Shown here: positions 36,403 to 44,508 of the stretch, piece by piece
Layout: every line of letters starts with the position of its first letter
Position numbering within the stretch: the first letter of the stretch is position 1
Assembly (NCBI GenBank): GCA_012839115.1
Contig: DUNX01000038.1
Coordinates: 1 to 64,000, forward strand
Source: Bacillota bacterium
GTDB taxonomy: Bacteria > Bacillota > UBA4882 > UBA10575
Reading direction: 5' to 3'
Length of the DNA stretch: 64,000 nucleotides
The notes under the pieces: generated by a model
Databases searched by the model: none
Seen by the model: only the letters and a program-made list of their open reading frames with translations
Told to the model about the DNA's origin: nothing
Made by a program: the position numbers and the translations under genes

Positions 36403-39400
36403 GTGGGCGAAGAATACTTATTGAAACCGGCGATCCGGAATATTTTAGAACTGAGAGGGATTGATGAAACCTCTCTTTCTTTTGGGACAAAGGAATGTCT
36501 CCACCGGCTGAGCTTGGAAGAAGTAATCATCCATAACAAACGGGGCTCCGCAGATACAGGGTATCTCGAGTTGAAAGTGGGGGTTTCCGCGGAACTCACG
36601 CCCGAAAGGCAGCAGGAACTGGAGGCTGTTCTCAGCGAACTGGCGGGGGTTGAGTGTAGAATAACGCCAACCGGTGAGTGTAAAACCGCACCGGCCGGGA
36701 AAGACCGCGTGCGCACGGGCGAAAAGGCGCGCGGGGAGGAGACGGAACCGTCCCCTGTCTTCGAAGAGGCTGCGGTGGACTGGCCCCGCCTCCTGGAGGC
36801 AATGAAGAAAAAACTACCCGGCCTTTACGGCTGGTTGGCGCCGGAACCCCCTGAAACGAAGAATAACGGAGGATTACGTTTAAAAGTCAACAGTCCGCTG
36901 GCGGTTGAGTATTTACAACGCCGGGAAGATAAACTCCAGGCTTTTCTCAAGGCGGAACTTGGCCGGACCTGTCGTCTCTCCTATGAAATTGTGGAGGAGG
37001 CAGGGAAGCCCCTGGATTATGACTATGAATACGAAGAAGAAATTCGCCGTCGGGCAAGGGAAGCGGTTGAAGCCGCCGCCCGTGCCGGCGAAAAATCAGA
37101 AGGGGATGTTCTTTTTGGCCGTAAAATCCGCGGCAAACCCTGCCCCATCAGGGATCTGCCGGAAGAGGGGCGGGCGGTCATTGAGGGAGAAGCCTTTCAG
37201 ACAGAGCTCCGCTCTTTACGGTCGGGAGGGACGATCCTTCTCTTGCTGATCACCGACTTTACCGATTCGCTTACGGTAAAGGTCTTTTCCCGCAAGGACC
37301 AGGAGAAATTGCCGGCGATCCGGGAAGGCGCCTATTTACGGGTGAAGGGCAAAATCCAGTATGATGAGTTCCAAAAGGAACCGGTAATGATTGCGGAGAG
37401 CATTCAAACCGCCCGGCCGGTAGAGGTCCGGGATGAGGCGGAAACAAAACGCGTGGAATTGCACATCCATACGAAGATGTCGGCTATGGACAGTGTGGTA
37501 AACCTGAGAGAAGCAGTGAAAACAGCGGCGGCCTGGGGACACCCGGCATTGGCCGTCACCGACCACGGGGTTGTCCAGGCCTATCCTGAAGCCGCACTGC
37601 TGGGAAAGGAATACGGGGTAAAGATTATTTACGGGATGGAAGGATATCTGGTCCACGACCAGGAGCCGGTCTTTACCGGTGTCACTCCGGACTGCGGGTT
37701 TACGGATGCTCCTTTGGTGGTCCTGGCTTTGGCTACTACCGGCTCTAACCCCTGCCCTGATGAATTACGGGGTCTGGCCGCCCTCAGAATCGAGGGGGGA
37801 GAGCCGGCCGGGGAATTTATCCCTGCGCCCGGCCGCCCGCTGACTGATGAGGCGCTCCGGGAGTTTCTGGACTTTGCCGGCGGCGCCGTCATTGCTCTTC
37901 CTAATCCCGGCTCCGGTTGGCATCAGTTATCCTGCCGCCTCCGGAGTATTGACCGGGCGTATGAGCCGCCGGTCTTAAGTATTCTTCATCTCTGCCAGGC
38001 TTTACGCTCTAGTTCAGAAGAGGAAGAGCTGCCGGAATTGCCTGCGGAATTTAGCGGTGCGCCTGCAGAAGAGGGCGGCGGGGGCAGCATGGAAGGAGAG
38101 GTCAAGGCCTTATGGGAGATAATAAGGAAGGCCTTTGTCGTTTGCCGGGAGAAAGGAGTTGCGTCCTGGCAGGAACTGGGAAAACTCTTGCCACCGGCGG
38201 GAGCCTTGCAGAACCCGGAGCAATTACCATCCCACCATATTTTACTTTTGGTCCGGAATATGACCGGTCTCAACAACCTCTACCGCTTGGTCTCCGAGTC
38301 CCACCTCCGTTTTTTCCACCGGCATCCGCGGATCCCCAAATCCCTTCTGACCCGGTACAGGGAAGGGTTGCTGCTGGGGACGGCCTGTGAGTCCGGGGAG
38401 TTGTTTTCTGCCTTATTGGCAGGGGCGGGGGAGGAACGGATTAGGGAGATCGCGGGTTTCTATGATTTTTTGGAGATTCAACCTTTAGGCAACAATGATT
38501 TTTTACTCCGGGGGGGGAGGCTGACCCGGGAGGAATTGATGGAGCTTAACCGGGAAATCTGCCGTTTGGGGGAAAAATACGGCAAACCGGTGGTGGCCAC
38601 GGGGGATGTCCATTTTCTCCGCCCCCACGATGAAGTTTTCCGCCGGATCCTCATGGCCGGCCAGGGTTATGCGGACGCCGACCGCCAGCCCCCGCTGTAC
38701 TATCGCACTACCGGTGAAATGCTGGCGGAATTCTCTTATCTGCCGCCCGAGACTGCTTTTCAGGTGGTCGTCGAAAACCCCCGCCGCCTGATCGCGGGTA
38801 TTGAGGAGTTGGAACCGGCGCCGGAGGAGTTCTGCCCGCCGGAGATTCCCGGGGCCGGTGAAGAGATCCGCCGCATGGCTTATGCGCGGGCCCGGGAGGT
38901 TTACGGGGAACCGTTGCCTCCCCGGATTCAAGAACAACTGGAGTGGGAACTCCAGAGTATTATTAACCACGGGTACGCCGTTATTTTTCTAATCGCCCAT
39001 AAATTGGTGAAAAAGTCTTTGGAAGACGGCTACCTGGTGGGTTCACGGGGTTCGGTCGGCTCTTCGCTGGTGGCGACGATGTGCGGGATTACCGAGGTTA
39101 ATCCCTTGCCGGCCCATTATTTATGCCCGGCTTGCAAATATTTGGAGTTTCCCGAGAATGTGCAGCGTCTCTCCGGGATCGATCTGCCGGCAAAGGATTG
39201 CCCCAGGTGCGGGCAGCCCCTGCACAAAGACGGCCATGATATTCCTTTTGCCACTTTTATGGGTTTTGAGGGTGATAAAGAACCGGATATTGATCTGAAT
39301 TTCTCCGGGGAATACCAGGCGGAGATTCAGAGATATACCGAGGAACTTTTCGGTAAAGACCAGGTATTCCGGGCTGGAACCATTTCCACATTGGCGGAGA

Positions 39401-40704
39401 AGACGGCTTTTGGTTTTGTCCGGGGATACCTGGATGAGCGGGGACTAAAAGTCAAAAGCGCCGAGATCGACCGGCTGGTAAAGGGCTGCAGCGGGGTAAA
39501 GCGGACAACCGGACAACACCCCGGGGGAATGATGATCATCCCGACCGGGCGGAAAATCTATGACTTTACCCCTGTCCAGTATCCGGCGAATGACCGGAAG
39601 GCGGAATGGATAACCACCCATTTTGATTACCGCTCACTCAGTGGCCGCCTGATTAAACTGGATCTTCTCGGACACGATGACCCTACGGTCCTGAAGATGC
39701 TTTCGGATCTAACGGGGGTCAACCCCACGACCATCCCCCTGGATGATCCGGGAACCCTGGCCTTGTTCTCCTCCGCGGTCCCACTTGGCCTCGACCCGGA
39801 AGAACTCGGCTTTGACCTGGGGACGCTCGGGATTCCGGAATTCGGCACGGAATTTGTCCGCCAGATGCTGGCGGAGACAAAGCCGGCCACCTTTTCCGAT
39901 TTGGTTTATATCTCCGGGTTATCTCACGGGACAGGGGTTTGGCTGGGGAACGCCCAGGATCTGATTAAAAAGAAGGTGGCAACCCTTTCGGAGGTCATCA
40001 GTACCAGGGATGATATTATGAATTACTTGATTGATAAGGGCCTCCCGCCCCGCCAGGCTTTTGGGATCATGGAAAAAGTGCGTAAAGGGAAGGGACTCTC
40101 CGACGGGGAGGTCAAAATCCTGAAAGAGTTCGGGATCCCCGACTGGTATATCGGCTCCTGCCGGAAAATCCAGTATATGTTCCCGAAGGCCCATGCCGTG
40201 GCCTATGTGATGATGGCTTTCCGCATCGCCTATTTCAAGCTGTATCACCCTGAAGCTTTTTACGCCAGTTACTTTACGGTACGGGCCGGTGAGTTCGACG
40301 CCGGGATGATGCTGAAAAGTGCCGGGGAGATCTACGAACAGCTTCAGGAGTTAAAGAGGAAAGGGAACGAGGCCTCAGCCAGGGAAAAGAGCCTCTACAC
40401 CATCCTCGAACTTGTCCGGGAGGCAATGCTACGGGGTATCCGCTTTTTACCGGTTGATCTCTATCTCTCGGACCCCACCCGGTTTTTAATTACCCCGGAA
40501 GGACTCAGGGTACCCCTGGTCTCTCTCCCGGGTTTGGGAGAAAACGCCGCCATCTGCCTGGACCGGGCCCGCCGGGAAATGAACTTCTTTTCGGTGGAGG
40601 ATCTGAAAACCCGGGCTCGCCTTTCTTCAGCGGTGATCGATGTTTTGAAGAAAAATGGCTGTCTTAAAGGACTTCCGGAAAAAAACCAGCTTACGCTCTT
40701 TTAA
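36403..40704 (+). CDS. polC: DNA polymerase III alpha subunit PolC with degenerate proofreading domain
   Basis: The main replicase of Bacillota. In order: N-terminal domain, OB fold (~245-340), PHP domain (VELHIHTKMSAMDS, AVTDHGVVQ), a vestigial exonuclease (~430-585), then the polymerase with a four-Cys zinc finger (CPACKYLEFPE...CPRCGQ), KEPDIDLNFSGEYQ, RTTGQHPGGM, and the usual end NQLTLF. In PolC the exonuclease motif I is FDVETTG; here it is LALATTG (Ala442 and Ala444). The AHNASFD motif reads LPNPGSG and the HRAxYD motif is gone. GTG 36403 follows GGGGTGA. Proofreading by this domain should be lost. Confidence 0.95.
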   Translation: MGEEYLLKPAIRNILELRGIDETSLSFGTKECLHRLSLEEVIIHNKRGSADTGYLELKVGVSAELTPERQQELEAVLSELAGVECRITPTGECKTAPAGKDRVRTGEKARGEETEPSPVFEEAAVDWPRLLEAMKKKLPGLYGWLAPEPPETKNNGGLRLKVNSPLAVEYLQRREDKLQAFLKAELGRTCRLSYEIVEEAGKPLDYDYEYEEEIRRRAREAVEAAARAGEKSEGDVLFGRKIRGKPCPIRDLPEEGRAVIEGEAFQTELRSLRSGGTILLLLITDFTDSLTVKVFSRKDQEKLPAIREGAYLRVKGKIQYDEFQKEPVMIAESIQTARPVEVRDEAETKRVELHIHTKMSAMDSVVNLREAVKTAAAWGHPALAVTDHGVVQAYPEAALLGKEYGVKIIYGMEGYLVHDQEPVFTGVTPDCGFTDAPLVVLALATTGSNPCPDELRGLAALRIEGGEPAGEFIPAPGRPLTDEALREFLDFAGGAVIALPNPGSGWHQLSCRLRSIDRAYEPPVLSILHLCQALRSSSEEEELPELPAEFSGAPAEEGGGGSMEGEVKALWEIIRKAFVVCREKGVASWQELGKLLPPAGALQNPEQLPSHHILLLVRNMTGLNNLYRLVSESHLRFFHRHPRIPKSLLTRYREGLLLGTACESGELFSALLAGAGEERIREIAGFYDFLEIQPLGNNDFLLRGGRLTREELMELNREICRLGEKYGKPVVATGDVHFLRPHDEVFRRILMAGQGYADADRQPPLYYRTTGEMLAEFSYLPPETAFQVVVENPRRLIAGIEELEPAPEEFCPPEIPGAGEEIRRMAYARAREVYGEPLPPRIQEQLEWELQSIINHGYAVIFLIAHKLVKKSLEDGYLVGSRGSVGSSLVATMCGITEVNPLPAHYLCPACKYLEFPENVQRLSGIDLPAKDCPRCGQPLHKDGHDIPFATFMGFEGDKEPDIDLNFSGEYQAEIQRYTEELFGKDQVFRAGTISTLAEKTAFGFVRGYLDERGLKVKSAEIDRLVKGCSGVKRTTGQHPGGMMIIPTGRKIYDFTPVQYPANDRKAEWITTHFDYRSLSGRLIKLDLLGHDDPTVLKMLSDLTGVNPTTIPLDDPGTLALFSSAVPLGLDPEELGFDLGTLGIPEFGTEFVRQMLAETKPATFSDLVYISGLSHGTGVWLGNAQDLIKKKVATLSEVISTRDDIMNYLIDKGLPPRQAFGIMEKVRKGKGLSDGEVKILKEFGIPDWYIGSCRKIQYMFPKAHAVAYVMMAFRIAYFKLYHPEAFYASYFTVRAGEFDAGMMLKSAGEIYEQLQELKRKGNEASAREKSLYTILELVREAMLRGIRFLPVDLYLSDPTRFLITPEGLRVPLVSLPGLGENAAICLDRARREMNFFSVEDLKTRARLSSAVIDVLKKNGCLKGLPEKNQLTLF

Positions 40705-40721
40705 CCCACTCCGGGCGGCGC

Positions 40722-40750
40722 TTGACAAAAGGTGTCTTGTCGGCAATAAT
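40722..40750 (+). promoter_or_regulatory. promoter of lspA-lgt-rluD
   Basis: TTGACA (40722-40727), 17 bp, AATAAT (40745-40750), in the 77-bp gap after polC; the lspA start is 31 bp downstream. Confidence 0.75.
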
Positions 40751-40781
40751 GTCTTTGTAAGCAGTAGGGAGGAAAGTTTAA

Positions 40782-41285
40782 TTGCGTTTGGTTTGTTTTT
40801 TGCTTGTTCTTGTGGCCGCAGCCGATCAGGCTTTAAAGCTCGGGATCCAATGGTTTATCCTGGAAAACCAGAGGGTTCCGGTTATACCGGGGGTCTTTTC
40901 TGTAACCCATGTTTTGAACCCCGGGGCGTCATTTGGTATTCTTCCGGGGCATACCCGGCTGATCCTTTTTATGACCGTGGTCCTCTTCGCCCTGATTTTT
41001 TTCTTCCGAAAAACCATTCAAGAACAGCCGCTCCTTTTCCGGTTGGGCCTGGGCTTGGGTTTGGGCGGCGCCCTGGGAAATTTCATTGACCGCGTACGCC
41101 TCGGCAAAGTCATCGACTTTTTGGCTTTAGAGTTCTGGCCGTTCCAGAATTGGCCGGTTTTTAACCTGGCCGATGCAGCCATCACCACCGGCGCCGTTTT
41201 AATCGTTATTTTCCTCATCGCCTTTGAAATCCGCGCTGCGCGCAGATCCACGCAACCGCGGATAAACCCCGGGAACGAAGATTGA
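40782..41285 (+). CDS. lspA: lipoprotein signal peptidase II
   Basis: LspA removes lipoprotein signal peptides after lipidation. 167 residues, four spans, with DQALKLGIQWF, a catalytic Asp in LGGALGNFIDRVRLGKVIDF and the second in VFNLADAAITTGAVLIV. The start is TTG 40782 after GGGAGGAAAG. The C-terminus EIRAARRSTQPRINPGNED is encoded by a GCGCTGCGCGCAG tract. It is followed by lgt, which acts just before it in the same pathway. Confidence 0.94.
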   Translation: MRLVCFLLVLVAAADQALKLGIQWFILENQRVPVIPGVFSVTHVLNPGASFGILPGHTRLILFMTVVLFALIFFFRKTIQEQPLLFRLGLGLGLGGALGNFIDRVRLGKVIDFLALEFWPFQNWPVFNLADAAITTGAVLIVIFLIAFEIRAARRSTQPRINPGNED

Positions 41286-41307
41286 AAAAGTGCAAGGGAG
41301 GAATGAA

Positions 41308-42087
41308 ATGAGAAGGGTTCTTTTTTCCATCGGCAGGCTGGAAATCTACTCTTACGGTTTTACGGTGGCCCTGGCCCTTTTTCTTGGTTTACTCTGGGTC
41401 GGAAAAGCCGTAGAAAAACGGGGTATCGGCAAATTTGACCTTGTAATAGATCTTGCCATCCAATTATTTATCGGTGGACTAATCGGGGCCAGGTTGTTTT
41501 ATGTTGTCACCGAGTACTCCTACTACCTCAAAAACCCCCTGGCTGTTTTAAAACTCTCCGACGGCGGTTTATCGTTTTTTGGGATGATCATCGGCGCTTA
41601 TATCTGGGGGGTTTTATATGCGAAAAGAGCCAACCTTCCCACCTGGCAACTGGCGGATCTGATCGCTGTTTATCTCCCGCTGGGTTACGCGTTGGCGCGG
41701 GTAGGTTGCCTGCTCAACGGGTGCTGCTATGGAGTACCGTCAAGGCTGCCCTGGGCCTTTGTTATCCCGGCAGTGGACAACCTCCCGCGTCACCCGACAC
41801 AGGTTTATGCCATCATCGCCAGCCTCTTGATTTTTATCATCCTATGGCTGTTGCGGGAGACCAAGTATTTTCCCGGTTTATTGTTCTGGCTGTATGTGGA
41901 GTTATACGCCGCCAGCAGGTTTATTATTGAGTTTTTCCGGGAAACCCCGGTCATCGCCTTTGGCTGGCTCCGGCTCACACAGGCCTTTTGTCTCCTGGTG
42001 ATCGCCGGGACGACCGTATATATTGTCTACCGGCTTAAAACCAAAACAGGAGTAGAAAAGGATGCCCCGCCGGGTGTTCCAAGTTAA
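41308..42087 (+). CDS. lgt: prolipoprotein diacylglyceryl transferase
   Basis: Lgt transfers diacylglycerol from phosphatidylglycerol to the lipobox Cys. A polytopic protein of 259 residues with LFIGGLIGARLFYVVTEY, LSDGGLSFFGMIIGA, the signature ARVGCLLNGCCYG, and PRHPTQVY. AAGGGAGGAA precedes ATG 41308; GTG 41290 is less likely. The end overlaps rluD by 26 bp. Confidence 0.94.
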   Translation: MRRVLFSIGRLEIYSYGFTVALALFLGLLWVGKAVEKRGIGKFDLVIDLAIQLFIGGLIGARLFYVVTEYSYYLKNPLAVLKLSDGGLSFFGMIIGAYIWGVLYAKRANLPTWQLADLIAVYLPLGYALARVGCLLNGCCYGVPSRLPWAFVIPAVDNLPRHPTQVYAIIASLLIFIILWLLRETKYFPGLLFWLYVELYAASRFIIEFFRETPVIAFGWLRLTQAFCLLVIAGTTVYIVYRLKTKTGVEKDAPPGVPS

Positions 42088-42973
42088 ACCGGAAGAAGAA
42101 GGGGAAAGGATTGACCGCCTGTTATCCGTTATGGAGTGGGCGCCTTCCCGTGCCTATATCCAAAAACTTCTCAAGAACGGGAAGGTCTTTGTGAACGGGT
42201 CGCCGGTAAAAGCCAGCTACCGGTTGGCGCCGGGCGACGAGATTATTGTTGAGGAGAATGAACCGGCGCCCGCCGGGGTTAAGGCCCAACCGTTGCCCCT
42301 GGACATCCTTTACGAAGATGAAGACCTGGTTGTCATTGATAAACCCCGGGGGATGGTGGTCCATCCGGCGCCTGGCAACCAGGAGAATACCCTGGTTAAC
42401 GCCTTATTGGCCCACTGCCGGGAGTTGTCGGGGATCGGCGGCGTGGCCCGGCCAGGAATTGTTCACAGGCTGGACAAAGACACCTCCGGGGTGCTGGTGG
42501 CGGCAAAAAACGACTTCACCCATTTGGCCTTGGCCCGCCAGTTCCAGCAACGGACGATGACCAAAAAATACCTGGCTTTGGTCCACGGGAGGGTTTCTCT
42601 TCCGGAAGGGGAAATCAACGCGCCGATCGGGCGCCATCCGGTCCACAGAAAAAAGATGGCGGTATTGCCTAACGGCAAGCCGGCGGTCACCCGCTACCGG
42701 TTGCTGGAGTATGCCGGGTCCTGTTCTTTCTTGGAGATTACTCTGGAGACCGGCAGAACCCACCAGATCCGCGTCCATATGCAACATATCGGCCACCCGC
42801 TGGTGGGTGACGGGCTATACGGCCGGAAACGGGAACAGTCGCCCCTGGCAGGGCAGGCTTTGCACGCGGCGGTTCTCGGTTTTGTCCATCCCCGTACCGG
42901 ACATTATCAGGAATTCACTGCCCCGTTACCGCCGGAGATGGAAGAGACAATCGCCTATTACCGAAAAAATTGA
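42062..42973 (+). CDS. rluD: 23S rRNA/tRNA pseudouridine synthase of the RluD family
   Basis: 303 residues: an S4 RNA-binding domain (residues ~14-75, ERIDRLLSVMEWAPSRAYIQKLLKNGKVFVNG) and the RluA-type catalytic domain with GIVHRLDKDTSGVLVAAK, whose Asp attacks uridine, and LETGRTHQIRVHMQHIGHPLVGD. In Bacillota this gene regularly follows lspA. Exact target uridines (1911/1915/1917 for RluD) are inferred from the family. Confidence 0.9.
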   Translation: MPRRVFQVKPEEEGERIDRLLSVMEWAPSRAYIQKLLKNGKVFVNGSPVKASYRLAPGDEIIVEENEPAPAGVKAQPLPLDILYEDEDLVVIDKPRGMVVHPAPGNQENTLVNALLAHCRELSGIGGVARPGIVHRLDKDTSGVLVAAKNDFTHLALARQFQQRTMTKKYLALVHGRVSLPEGEINAPIGRHPVHRKKMAVLPNGKPAVTRYRLLEYAGSCSFLEITLETGRTHQIRVHMQHIGHPLVGDGLYGRKREQSPLAGQALHAAVLGFVHPRTGHYQEFTAPLPPEMEETIAYYRKN

Positions 42974-42983
42974 CAGCAGGATA

Positions 42984-43012
42984 TTGACGGGAAGCAAAAT
43001 CAATGATAAAAT
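42984..43012 (+). promoter_or_regulatory. promoter of infC-rpmI-rplT
   Basis: TTGACG (42984-42989), 17 bp, TAAAAT (43007-43012), driving a ~200-nt structured leader. Confidence 0.75.
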
Positions 43013-43029
43013 CTAAAAGACAACACAGC

Positions 43030-43170
43030 ATCCTTGCAAAGTAGAAGTTTTCCGCTTCTCACCCGGCGGCCTCGCGCGCGTGGCGCGCGGATTGCCAGTC
43101 CGGGTTAACAGACCGTTTCAATACCAGGCGAGTTCTTGTTTGACGAGCGGAAATGACGCTCGTTTTTATT
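43030..43170 (+). promoter_or_regulatory. L20-type autoregulatory leader with attenuator
   Basis: The leader contains GAAGTTTTCCGCTTCTCACC, an ACCCGG/CCGGGT stem (43061-43066 with 43100-43105) and TTAACAGACC, the layout of Firmicutes L20 leaders, and ends in a terminator hairpin ACGAGCG (43143-43149)/CGCTCGT (43157-43163) followed by T-rich sequence. L20 binding is known to favour termination ahead of infC in Bacillus. Unusual: a CGCGCG-CGTGG-CGCGCG hairpin (43073-43089) sits inside the stem-loop. Confidence 0.75.
43143..43167 (+). terminator. attenuator terminator in the infC leader
   Basis: A 7-bp stem ACGAGCG/CGCTCGT with loop GAAATGA and a following T-run, 45 bp before the infC start. 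Confidence 0.8.
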
Positions 43171-43213
43171 TGGCGCCTGTTTACCAGGGGTGAAAAATAG
43201 GAGGTGGCGGCTG

Positions 43214-43723
43214 ATTAACAGTGATCTGCGGATAAATGAAGCTATTCGGACGCGTGAGGTTCGGGTGGTGAATACCGACGGAGAGCAGCTTGGGGTCCTG
43301 CCGATAAAAGAAGCCCTGCGTATCGCTGCGGAGAAAGATCTGGACCTTGTGGAAGTGGCACCGACCGCAAAACCCCCGGTTTGCAAGATCATGGATTACG
43401 GGAAGTACCGTTACGAACAGAGTAAAAGGGAACGGGAAGCGCGGAAACGCCAGAAGATCGTGGAGTTGAAAGAGATCCGCTTAACTCCGAAGATTGAAGA
43501 TCACGATTTTCAGGTTAAAGTAAAGGCAGCGGCAAAATTTCTTAAAGAAGGAGATAAGGTTAAAGTCAGCGTACGGTTCCGGGGCCGGGAGATTGTCCAT
43601 GCGGAGTTAGGCAGAAGTCTCTTGCTGCAACTGTATGAGGCCGTCAAAGACCAGGCTACCCTGGAACGGGATCCAAAAGTTGAAGGCAGAAACATGGTGA
43701 TGATTCTCAGCGCCAAAACATGA
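43214..43723 (+). CDS. infC: translation initiation factor IF-3 (AUU start)
   Basis: IF-3 keeps the 30S free and checks the start codon. The frame has no ATG/GTG/TTG near the strong AGGAGGTGG (43199-43207); ATT 43214, nine bases after AGGAGG, gives INSDLRINEAIRTREVRVV, matching family N-termini. infC in many bacteria uses AUU, allowing IF-3 to repress itself. A CTG at 43211 is the alternative; GTG 43190 lies upstream of the ribosome site. Conserved DLDLVEVAPTAKPPVCKIMDYGKYRYEQ and KEIRLTPKIEDHDFQVK follow. 169 residues. Confidence 0.93.
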   Translation: MNSDLRINEAIRTREVRVVNTDGEQLGVLPIKEALRIAAEKDLDLVEVAPTAKPPVCKIMDYGKYRYEQSKREREARKRQKIVELKEIRLTPKIEDHDFQVKVKAAAKFLKEGDKVKVSVRFRGREIVHAELGRSLLLQLYEAVKDQATLERDPKVEGRNMVMILSAKT

Positions 43724-43781
43724 TAAGCGTGCGCTCCAGCAGAATCACGGGTTAGATTAGGAAGAGAAGGAGAGAACGGAA

Positions 43782-43979
43782 TTGCCAAAGATGAAGACCC
43801 ACCGTGGAGCCGCCAAGCGGTTCAAGTTGACGGGACGCGGGAAAGTTAAAATGAACCGGGCTTTTAAGAGCCATATTTTGGAGAAGAAAAGTGCAAAAAG
43901 AAAGCGTAACCTCCGTCATGCCCAGTTGGTGAGCGAGGCGGATGCTAAAAAAGTCAAACGCATGCTGGGAGTAGGATAA
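43782..43979 (+). CDS. rpmI: 50S ribosomal protein L35
   Basis: 65 residues, very basic: [31 protein letters not shown] is the L35 signature. TTG 43782 follows GAGAAGGAGAG. It is the middle gene of the infC operon. Confidence 0.95.
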   Translation: MPKMKTHRGAAKRFKLTGRGKVKMNRAFKSHILEKKSAKRKRNLRHAQLVSEADAKKVKRMLGVG

Positions 43980-44032
43980 GTTCCTGACAAAAAGAGAGTT
44001 TGAATACGATTTTGTGAAGTGGAGGAGTTGTC

Positions 44033-44392
44033 ATGGCAAGGGTAAAGGGTGGCACTGTTACGCGCCGGCGGCATAATAAAATTCTCAAGCTGGCTAAAGG
44101 ATATCGCGGTTCACACAGCCGTAGGTTTCGGACTGCCAACCAACAGGTCTTAAAGGCGTTGTTCTACGCGTATCGTGACCGGAGGGCAAAAAAACGCGAA
44201 TTCAGGAAGCTTTGGATTGCACGGATCAACGCTGCCGCGCGGATGAATGGCATTTCTTACAGTGCTTTCATTAACGGCTTGAAAAAGGCGGGAGTTGAGA
44301 TCAACAGAAAGATCCTGGCGGAGATGGCTCTCCATGACGACCAGTCCTTCAAGGAACTGGTGAGCGTCGCCAAGGAACAGATTGGTAAGTAA
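44033..44392 (+). CDS. rplT: 50S ribosomal protein L20
   Basis: 119 residues: [70 protein letters not shown]-type sequence is diagnostic (shown here in key parts: [33 protein letters not shown]). The long basic N-terminal helix enters 23S rRNA; the globular C-domain also binds the leader RNA for autogenous control. GGAGGAG precedes the ATG. Confidence 0.95.
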   Translation: MARVKGGTVTRRRHNKILKLAKGYRGSHSRRFRTANQQVLKALFYAYRDRRAKKREFRKLWIARINAAARMNGISYSAFINGLKKAGVEINRKILAEMALHDDQSFKELVSVAKEQIGK

Positions 44393-44451
44393 AACCGGAA
44401 AGCCGCGGTGCGTGTAAAAAAAGCGGCCTGCGGTAAAGGGTAACGAAATTT

Positions 44452-44479
44452 AAAAAACGGCCATAACGGCCGTTTTTTT
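44452..44479. terminator. bidirectional terminator between rplT and the glycosidase gene
   Basis: AAAACGGCC / GGCCGTTTT stem with loop ATAAC, an A-run on one side and a T-run on the other, so it can serve both converging genes. Confidence 0.85.
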
Positions 44480-44508
44480 GTGGGTTTGCCAAGGGGGCTA
44501 TCCATTGG

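Noticed and set aside
40655-41089. An ORF overlapping the end of polC and lspA
   Set aside because: It is out of frame with the conserved LspA motifs and has no ribosome site; lspA in the other frame is clear.
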